Source: Desmodesmus armatus (taxonomy: Eukaryota; Chlorophyta; Chlorophyceae; Sphaeropleales; Scenedesmaceae). From it: a stretch of 64,000 nt of DNA. Position 1 is the first letter of the stretch. Every line of letters starts with the position of its first letter. The stretch is taken from positions 42,524 to 106,523 of the forward strand of contig VIIQ02000099.1 in NCBI GenBank assembly GCA_007449985.2, read 5' to 3'. Shown piece after piece: positions 56,975 through 64,000 of this stretch. The translations under genes were made by a program, and so were the position numbers. Below the pieces are notes generated by a model. It was not told where the DNA came from and searched no databases. It saw only the letters and a list, made by a program, of their open reading frames with translations.

Positions 56975-58570
56975 CCTCCAAATGATTTTTGCGGACCACC
57001 AGCGCTGCGCACCATCACGCAGCATCCACCAATACCAACCCGACGCTACGCGCCGGCCTGTGACTAAATTGGGGTGCATGTTGGTGGTTGTAGACACTTT
57101 GTTCGTCTTTCACAAGAGGCATCCAAATGAATTTTGCGGACCACCAGCGCTGCGCACCATCACGCGACATCCACCGACACCAGCCCGAAGCTACGCGCCG
57201 GCCTGTGACTCAATTGGGGTGCATGTTGGTGGTTGAAGACACTATTTTTGTCTTTCACAAGAGCCTTCCAAATGAATTTTGCGGACCACCATTGCTGCGC
57301 ACCATCACACTGCATCCACCAATACCAACCCGAAGCTACGCGCCCGCCTGTGACTAAATTGGGGTGCATGTTGGTGTGGTTGAGGACACTATTTTTGTCT
57401 TTCACAAGAGCCATCCAAATGATTTTTGCGGACCACCACCGCTACGCACCATCACGCGGCATCCACCGACACCAACCCGAAGCTACGCGCCGGCGTGTGA
57501 CTCAAATGGGGTGCATTTTGGTGGTTGCAGACACTTGTTTTGTCTTTCACAGGAGCCATCCAAATGATTTTTGCAGACCACCACCGTTGCGCACCATCAC
57601 GCGGCATCCACCACGGCGGCGACACCAACCCGACGCTACGCGCTGGCCTGTGACTCAATTGGGGTGCATGTTGGTGGTTGTAGACACTTTGTTCGTCTTT
57701 CACAAGAGCCATCCAAATGATTTTTGCGGACCACCATGGCTGCGCACCATCACGTGGCATCCACCGACACCAACCCGAAGCTAGGCGCCGGCCTGTGACT
57801 CAGAGGGGGTGCATGTTGGTGATTGTAGACACTTTGTTCGTCTTTCACAAGAGCCATCCAAATGATTTTTGCGGACCACCATGGCTGCGCCATCACGCGA
57901 CATCCACCGACATTAACCCGAAGCTACGCGCCGGCCTTCGACTCAATTGGGGTGCATGTTGGTGGTTGAAGACACTATTTTTGTCTTTCACAAGAGCCTT
58001 CCAATTGAATTTTGCGGACCACCATTGCTGCGCACCATCACACGGCATCCACCAATACCAACCCGAAGCTACGCGCCCGCCTGTGACTCAATTGGGGTGC
58101 ATGTTGGTGTGGTTGAGGACACTATTTTTGTTCTTTCACAAGAGCCATCCAAAGGATTTTTGCAGACCACCACCGCTGCGCAACATCACGCGGCATCCAC
58201 CGACACCAACGCGAAGCTACGCGCCCGCGTGTGACTCAAATGGGGTGCATGTTGGTGATTGTAGACACTTTTGTGTCTTTCACGAGAGCCATCCAAATGA
58301 TTTTGGCGGACGACAACCGCTGCGCACCATCACGCGGCATCCACTAACACCAACTTGAAGCTACGCGCCGGCCTGTGTCTCAGAGGGGGTGCATGTTGGT
58401 GTGGGTGAAGGCACTGTTCTTGTCTTTCACAAGAGCCATCCAAAGGGTATTTTGCGGACAACCACCGCTGCACACCATCACGCGGCATCCACCGTACCAA
58501 CTCGACGCTATGCGTCGGCCGGTGACTTCATTGAGGTGCATGTTGGTGTGGTTGAAGACACTATTTGCAA
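56975..58570 (+). repeat. ~146-bp satellite array, 11 copies
   Basis: The landmark CCAAATGA (or a one-base variant) begins at 56978, 57123, 57268, 57415, 57560, 57713, 57858, 58001, 58149, 58293 and 58440, a period of 143-153 bp with most values 145-148. Each unit contains GCGGACCACCA, CTGCGCACCATCACGCG, GCATCCACCGACACCAACCC, AGCTACGCGCC and TTGGGGTGCATGTTGGTG. The long open frames crossing it shift between copies and are not evidence of a gene. Confidence 0.95.
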
Positions 58571-58729
58571 GATTTAACTTTCACTTCTTGTGCCATAGGA
58601 AAAGAATTAGCATTTTATTTTCAAAGAGTGACCTGCTGCCTGCGGCCTGTCCTTGCCGCGCCTCAGCCTGTGGTGGACAGAAATGGATAGACGGTCTGAC
58701 GCGCTCCTAGTTGACACCCGGTTGCATGC

Positions 58730-60115
58730 GCCCGCGCCCCATGCTCAGCGCCATCAAAGTCTTGCACATCATCAACATATTGTATATCAAGCTAGGACGG
58801 CTTGCCAATGAATGCAGAGCACATGCCCTTCCACCCTCAATTGCAAGATGAGCATTTATACTTGGGAGAGACCCCCCCTGCCCCCCCCCCCCCCCATGCT
58901 CAGCGCCATCAAAGTCTCGCACATCATCAACATACTGTATATCAGGCTAGGACGGCTTGCGAGTGAAAGCAGAGCCCAGCCCTTCCACCCTGAATTGCAA
59001 GATGAGCATTTATGCTGGGGACAGACCCCCCCCCCCTTGCCCCCCCCCCCCCCCCCCCCCCCCCTCGGGCCCCCATGCTCAGCGCCATCAAAGTCTCGCA
59101 CATCAGCAACACACTGTATATCAAGCTAGGACGGCTTGCGACTGAATGCAAAGCAAATGTCCTCCACCCTAAATTGCAACATGAGCATTTATGCTGGGGA
59201 CATCCCCCCCCCCTGCCCCCACCCCCCCTCCCCCCCATGCCCCCCACCCCGCCCCCATTAAAGTCTCACACATTATCACCACACTGTATATCGAGCTAGG
59301 ACGGCTTGCGAGTGAATGCAGAGCACATGCCCTCCCACCCTAAATTGCAAGATGAGCATTTATGCTGGGACATCCCCCCCCCCCCCCCCCCCCCCGCCCA
59401 CCATCAAAGTCTCGCACATTGTCACCACACTGTATATCAAGCTAGGACGGCTTGCGAGTGAATGCAGAGCACATGCACTTCCACCCTCAATTGCAAGATG
59501 AGCATTTATGCTGGGGACACCCCCCCCCCCCCTGCCCCCCCCCCCCCCCCCCCCTCCCCCCCATGCCCCCAACCCCGCCCCCATTAAAGTCTCGCACATT
59601 ATCACGACACTGTATATCAAGCTAGGACGGCTTGCGTGTGAATGCAGAGCACATGCCCTTCCACGCTAAAATGCAAGATGAGCATTTATGCTTGGGACAC
59701 AACACCCCCCCTCCCCTCTCCCCCCCCCCCCCCCCCAATGCGCCCCATATCAATGCCATCAAAGTCTCGCACATCATCACACACTGTATATTAAGCCAGT
59801 AGGCGTGTGATTGGATGCACAGCACATGCTGCTGTACGCTGAATTGCATGTTGTGTATTTGACCTTGGGACAACCCCCCCCCCCCATGCTCAGTCCCATC
59901 AAAGTCTCACACATCATCACCACACTGTATTTCAAGCTAGGACGGCTTGCGAGTGAATGCAGAACACATGCCCTTCCACCCTTTATTGCAAGATGAGCAT
60001 TTATGCTGGGGACCCCCCCCTGCCCCCCTGCCCCCCCCCCCCCCCCCCCCCATCAAAATCTCGCACATTTTCACCACACTCTATATCAAGCTAGGACGGC
60101 TTGCGAGTGATTGCA
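58730..60115 (+). repeat. C-tract repeat family, tandem array of about nine units
   Basis: The unit is CATCAAAGTCTCGCACATCA, CACACTGTATATCAAGCTAG, GACGGCTTGCGAGTGAATGC, AGAGCACATGCCCTTCCACC, CTCAATTGCAAGATGAGCAT, TTATGCTGGGGACA, then a C tract of 10-30. The CTAGGACGGCTTGC landmark recurs from about 58792 to 60091 at 139-178 bp, the variation being mostly C-tract length. One unit (59790-59880) is closer to the 32-kb subtype. Poly-proline and poly-glycine open frames here are artefacts. Confidence 0.95.
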
Positions 60116-60194
60116 GAGCTTATACCATCATCAACATTTTCTGCGCATTTTTCTCATAGTTCATAGTGCGGGTATTATTTGCAAAACTACTATG

Positions 60195-60965
60195 AACAAA
60201 CTTAGCAGCATTTCCCTCGCCTCCCTCATCCCCCACATCTGCCTCATCTCCCTCATGCCCCACATCTCCCTCATACCCCTCATCCCCCACATCTGCCTCA
60301 TCTCCCTCATACCCCTCATCTCCCTCATCCCCCACATCTCCCTCATACCCCACATCTCCCTCATCCCCCACATCTCCTCATCCCCCTCATCTCCCACATC
60401 CCCCTCATCCCCCACATCTCCCTCATCCCCCACATCTCCCTCATCCCCCACATCTCCCTCATACCCCACATCCCCCTCATCCCCCACATCTCCCTCATCC
60501 CCCACATCTGCCTCATCCCCCACATCTCCCTCATCCCCCACATCTCCCTCATCCCCCTCATCCCCCACATCTCCCTCATACCCCCACATCTCCCTCATAC
60601 CCCACATCTCCCTCATACCCCACATCTCCCTCATCCCCCTCATCTCCCTCATCCCCCTCATCCCCCACATCTCCCTCATCCTTCACATCTCCCTCATCCC
60701 CCACATCCCCCTCATCCCCCACATCTCCCTCATCCCCCTCATCCCCCACATCTCCCTGATCCCCCACATCTGCCTCATCCCCCACATCTCCCTCATCCCC
60801 CACATCCCCCACATCTCCACATCCCCCACATCTCCCTCATTCCCCACATCTGCCTCATCTCCCTCACGCCCCACATCTCCCTCATCTCCCTCATCCCCCT
60901 CATCCCCCACATCTCCCTCATCCCCCATATTTCCCTCATCTCCCACATCTCCCTTATCTCCCACT
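60195..60965. repeat. 18-bp minisatellite (CCCCCACATCTCCCTCAT)n
   Basis: About 42 copies of an 18-bp unit, with 9-bp half-unit variants (CCCCTCATC, TCTCCCTCA), extend over 770 bp. Because 18 is divisible by three, both strands stay open in several frames (Ser-Pro-Thr or Gly-Asp-Val repeats). A diverged continuation lies at 61490-61800 (CTCCCTCACCC). Confidence 0.95.
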
Positions 60966-61041
60966 TTGTGCTCTTATGACCGGCTCCGGGCGGACAACCC
61001 CACACCCGCCTCAAACGCACCTCTAGTGTTGGTTCGTGCGC

Positions 61042-61420
61042 TCATTTGTGAAGGTGTGGTTGTCTGTTGGCGTGTTTGTTGTGTGTTGATATCCCCATTG
61101 CCATCATGCCCATCCCCATCCCCGCTGGGTGGAAAAGCTGTGGCATGCCTGCAGACTGATGTGGGTAGAGCACTGGCTGCATACCTGCCATGCCAGCAGC
61201 GCTGGCTGCTGCCATGATCTGCAGGTGAGGGTGCAGCATGGGGCCTCCTCCAACCATCTGCTGCTGCATGCCGCTTGCAACTGGAGCCTGAGGTCCAGAC
61301 CCCGCCTGCTGCTGCTGCTCATGGTGGGCAAAGGAATGTGGCAGCTGCATGGCACCTGCTGGGGCGGCCATCAGGGCGGAGCTCTGCATCATGATGCTGC
61401 TGCTGCTGGAAGTGCTGCTG
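61042..61420 (-). CDS. Low-complexity Q/H/M-rich C-terminal exon (unrecognised protein)
   Basis: On the minus strand a C tract and CAG form a strong acceptor-like site (61421-61440), followed by an open frame to a stop at 61042. It encodes a Ser run, MAAPAGAMQLPHSFAHHEQQ, a region rich in Gln, Met, Ala and Gly, and HPAGMGMGMMAMG near the end. This composition is common at the C-termini of algal RNA-binding and transcription regulators, but no domain is present. Upstream exons would have to lie beyond the (ACAGC)n array and were not found. A CTGCAG near 61220 may be an internal acceptor. Confidence 0.35.
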
Positions 61421-61990
61421 CTGGGGGGGGGGGGGGGGGGTACTGGGGCTGCTGCATGTGCATGGGCCTCCCTCATTTTGCCCAACCCCCTTAATCCCCA
61501 CATCTCCCTCACCCCCCTCATCTCCCTCATTCCCCTCAACCCCCACTCCTCCCTCACTTCTCTCACCCTCCACATCTGCCACATCTCCCTCACCCTCCTC
61601 ATCTCCCTCGCCCCCTTGCTTCCCTCATCAGCCCCCTCGCTTTGCCCAACCCTCTCGCTTTGCTCAACCCCCTCGCTTCCCTCCACCCCCTCATTGCCGC
61701 CTTTCCCTTCGACCCCCTTGGTCGCCTAGTTGCCAACTTGCCCTCCCTTCCCTCAACCCCCTCACTGCCCCCGTGCCCTCCTTTTACACAACCCCCCCTT
61801 TTGCCCTGGGTGAAGTTAGAGCACTACTTAGAGCAAGTTGCGGGTGAGGGTTTGGCACCAGCTGAGCCCTAGCAATAAGAGGAACTTACCAGTTGAGCAT
61901 GCTGCTAGCTGCTGACAGGTCCAGCAGCCCAGTGAAGGGAGGCGAGCCAGCCAGGGACACAGGGATGACCAGCGCACCAGCTGCAAACAA

Positions 61991-62156
61991 CACAGCACAG
62001 CACAGCACAGCACAGCACAGCACAGCACAGCACAGCACAGCACAGCACAGCACAGCACAGCACAGCACAGCACAGCACAGCACAGCACAGCACAGCACAG
62101 CACAGCACAGCACAGCACAGCACAGCACAGCACAGCACAGCACAGCACAGCACAGC
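61991..62156. repeat. (ACAGC)n pentanucleotide microsatellite, ~33 copies
   Basis: An uninterrupted ACAGC array of about 166 bp. All six frames stay open across it, producing spurious proteins of repeated five-residue units. Confidence 0.97.
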
Positions 62157-62824
62157 ATGCAGGTGACAGCCCTTACATACTGTTGCGGGCGTAGGCCCGC
62201 ACACAGCCTCTTAGAAGCCCGTGTATGGAGATGATACCCCTCTACAGGAAGACTGAGAGGGTAGAACGACATCGGGATTTGATCCACAATGGTCACATGT
62301 GACAATTTGGTATGTTGGCAACCAACCGTACTTACAGACGGCGTGCAATCCCACACTGCTTGTGGTGTTTGCGGCGCAATTGCAACTTCTGCTAGGAGCT
62401 CCTTGAATTTTTCACAGCAGTGAAGGGGTGCAAGGAGCTGCTGGCTGTGGTTGCAATGCAGTGCTGCAGGCGGCGTGTGTGCAGCTGTTTACATGTGTGA
62501 GCAGCCAGTTGTGATGGCAGGGTGTGGTTGCCAGGCATGGGGAGGTGTTTGAGATGGAGATCGTTTGGAGAGGGAGTGCTGTCAGCAGCAGCCCACACTG
62601 GCATTGCGGTGTGAGCTGTATCGACATGCCTGCAGCAGTGCTATGGCTCATGTAGCTCCATTTTTCTTTTTTGGTGGGGTCATTGGGTTGCTGGGGATGG
62701 GGGACCTTCTGGGCAGTAGGCCACACAGCCTACTGCGCACGTACCAAACTGAGCGCCTCCCATAAACCTGTGTTTCATCATGCTGTCTCCATCCCCCCCC
62801 CCTCCTGTGCTCTGCTCCCCCCAG
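62157..62824. other. Spacer left of the eL14 exon
   Basis: No gene is recognised. If the eL14 exon at 62825 belonged to an intact gene, its first exon should lie upstream, but I see no candidate back to 61100. Confidence 0.4.
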
Positions 62825-62954
62825 GCCCTGATCGACTCCCCCACCGAGACCCGCCGTGTGGAGAACTTCAAGCGCCTGACCCTGACCGACCTCAAGGTCG
62901 ACATCAAGCGCGTGCCCGGCAAGACCAAGCTCACAAAGGCCTTCACAGACGCAG
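62825..62954 (+). CDS. Solitary exon of cytosolic ribosomal protein eL14
   Basis: A pyrimidine-rich tract and CCCCAG acceptor precede a 130-nt open segment that ends at GCAG|GTGTGT. It encodes ALIDSPTETRRVENFKRLTL followed by TDLKVDIKRVPGKTKLTKAF. This matches the central part of plant and animal eL14 (the ALVD...R...FKRLSLTDIKIDIKRVPKK block), a large-subunit protein. Codon use is strongly biased to C or G in third positions, as expected of a highly expressed gene and unlike its neighbours. Neither the N-terminal exon (the KOW-like beta-barrel part) nor the C-terminal helical exon is visible within the window. It is either a captured exon or part of a gene with very long introns. Confidence 0.7.
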
Positions 62955-62994
62955 GTGTGTTGGGCTTTGGTCACCCCTGGTGGTGTTGGGGGGG

Positions 62995-63711
62995 GGGGGA
63001 GGCAGCAGCTGCAGCCCAGCTATGTCACAGCAGCAGAGCAACCAGGAGCAGCTCGCCAAGCATGGTGTCACCGAGGTCTTCTGCGGGTGCAGGCTTGGGA
63101 GCTTGAGGGGACACGGCAGCAGGAGCCAGTTGCAGGAGGGCATGCTGGCAGTGGTGGCACGCTGGACAGCAGCAGCTGCAGGGGCCTGTACCGCATGAAG
63201 TTGCCTTTGTCTTCACGCACCGGCAAAAGGGGGACTGCATGCAAAGCCTTGTCCACTGGGTGAACTTCACCCTGACACACCCTGTCTCGTGCTGGGAGCC
63301 CTCATGCAGCCCCAGCACAGGTGCACAGCACGCACAGCACGCAGCCGAGCCAGCCAGCTGGACAGCAGTGCTGCGTCTCCACCGGCGGCATCGGCTGCAG
63401 CTGCCGACAGCTTCCGCTTCTTCTTGCTGCGCTTGCCACCGGACAGACCCTCGCCTGCCAGCTGCTGCATCAGCAGGGTGAAGAAATCTCGGTAGTAGTG
63501 CGAGAACACCCCACGCGGCCGCTCGCTGAACGTGCAGACAGCGGCCAGCAGCGCAGCAACACGGCCGATGCCTGCTGCTGCTGGCTGTCACCCCCTGAAG
63601 CTGCGTTGGTCCAGTCCAACATGCGCAGAACATGGGCTTGAACCTGCTCTCTGACAGCTTCATGGTCAGCGCTGCCAGCGCACGCACCCCTGCACCTTCG
63701 ACCTCCCAGAC
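62995..63711 (-). pseudogene. UTP10/HEATR1-like C-terminal relic with frameshifts
   Basis: After an AGCAG acceptor (63712), the minus strand encodes VWEVEGAGVRALAALTMKLS then ESRFKPMF. This is the start of the conserved C-terminal block of UTP10/HEATR1 (compare the VLKLSE-x-x-F-x-P-x-F motif), a HEAT-repeat protein of the small-subunit processome. The match then continues in a second frame (RMLDWTNAASGGDSQQQQ) and a third (GRVAALLAAVCTFSERPRGV, FSHYYRDFFTLLMQQLAGEG and a Lys/Arg-rich KRSKKKRKL). One shift corresponds to a missing C in a TTC-TG context and the other lies in a CAG run. Weaker similarity continues to about 62995. Either this copy is decayed or the assembly has indels here. Confidence 0.55.
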
Positions 63712-63809
63712 CTGCTGCGCGCTGAACCCTGCAACGGCCGCTGCTGCTGAGGGTAGCTGCTGTGTGTGGCCGGCAGTGGATGCCAAGGCACACATTGGGG
63801 TGGGGGACA

Positions 63810-64000
63810 TCCCCCCCCTGCCCCCACCCCCCCTCCCCCCCATGCCCCCCACCCCGCCCCCATTAAGTCTCACACATTATCACGACACTGTATATCAAGC
63901 AGTACGGCTTGCGAGTGAATGCCAGAGCACATGCCCTTCCACCCTCAATTGCAAGATGAGCATTTATGCTTAGGACAGCCCCCCCCCCACCCACCCCACC
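63810..64000 (+). repeat. C-tract repeat family, copy at right edge
   Basis: One unit (C tract, CCCATTAAGTCTCACACATT, CGACACTGTATATCAAGCAG, TACGGCTTGCGAGTGAATGC, GAGCACATGCCC, TGAGCATTTATGCTTAGGAC) then a new C tract. Its left C-rich part is very close to that at 59205-59260. The array runs off the window. Confidence 0.92.

Noticed and set aside
56975..58570. Long open frames (up to about 213 codons) through the 146-bp satellite
   Set aside because: The frame changes between copies because the period is not constant and not a multiple of three; no copy has a conserved reading frame.
58730..60115. Poly-Pro and poly-Gly open frames
   Set aside because: They depend wholly on C tracts and repeat units; they are present on both strands and have no unique sequence.
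60111..61217. Open frames of up to 368 codons (Ser-Pro-Thr and Gly-Asp-Val repeats) on both strands
   Set aside because: They are produced by an 18-bp minisatellite whose period is divisible by three; several frames on both strands are open equally.
61828..62356. Cys/Leu/Ala-rich and Ser/Thr/Ala/Gln-rich open frames
   Set aside because: They arise from an uninterrupted ACAGC pentanucleotide array and carry no other coding signal.
1..64000. CRISPR arrays or bacterial operons
   Set aside because: The repeat arrays have no unique spacers of constant length, and the genes are spliced eukaryotic genes.
1..64000. tRNA or rRNA genes
   Set aside because: I looked for B-box-like GGTTCGAATCC and acceptor stems by eye and found no convincing cloverleaf; a covariance search would be decisive.

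Overview
This window looks like nuclear DNA of a green alga, most likely a core chlorophyte (Chlorophyceae-like). The evidence is spliceosomal genes with GT-AG introns and CTGCAG-type acceptors, long C or G homopolymers, many minisatellites and dispersed repeats, LINE reverse transcriptase, and plant-like ribosomal protein eL14 and UTP10/HEATR1 pieces near the right end. The species cannot be named from sequence alone. Nothing supports a bacterial or organellar origin. I recognised no tRNA, rRNA or CRISPR array.

The striking content is a loose cluster of genes for Golgi-type (type II membrane) glycosyltransferases over about 50 kb, separated by repeats. Left to right: a GT18 (GnT-V/MGAT5-like) gene (4371-8854, +); a GT10 alpha-1,3-fucosyltransferase with eight reconstructed exons (11474-16791, +); a GT23/FUT8-like gene (20167-22012, -), divergent from an unrecognised gene whose exposed N-terminal part looks membrane anchored (about 22578-25144, +); a complete four-exon GT92 gene (36804-39153, +); an unrecognised 3' exon (43168-43526, +); a single-exon DXD glycosyltransferase (46688-47845, -); and a second DXD glycosyltransferase with first and last exons about 2.6 kb apart (50975-54835, -). 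GT18, GT10 and GT23 enzymes act on N-glycan antennae or cores in animals and plants, so a shared role in glycan branching and fucosylation is a reasonable inference, but acceptors cannot be read from sequence.

Other genes: a minus-strand cysteine-rich (knottin-like) gene built from two 81-nt symmetrical exons (10088-10520), a low-complexity Q/H/M-rich exon (61042-61420, -), a solitary eL14 exon (62825-62954, +) and a frameshifted UTP10/HEATR1-like relic (about 62995-63711, -).

The rest is repeats: a 41-bp minisatellite with an 8-monomer higher-order period (1-1270), a 172+188-bp dimeric repeat (9.0-9.7 kb), a widespread ~140-180-bp repeat with C-tracts (18, 25, 32-33, 58.7-60.1 and 63.8 kb), an 11-copy ~146-bp satellite with inverted copies beside it (56.3-58.6 kb), 18-bp and 5-bp arrays (60-62 kb), a non-LTR retrotransposon (29.6-31.4 kb) with another LINE 3' fragment inside the GT10 gene, and three terminal-inverted-repeat elements, two of them flanked by TAA target duplications.
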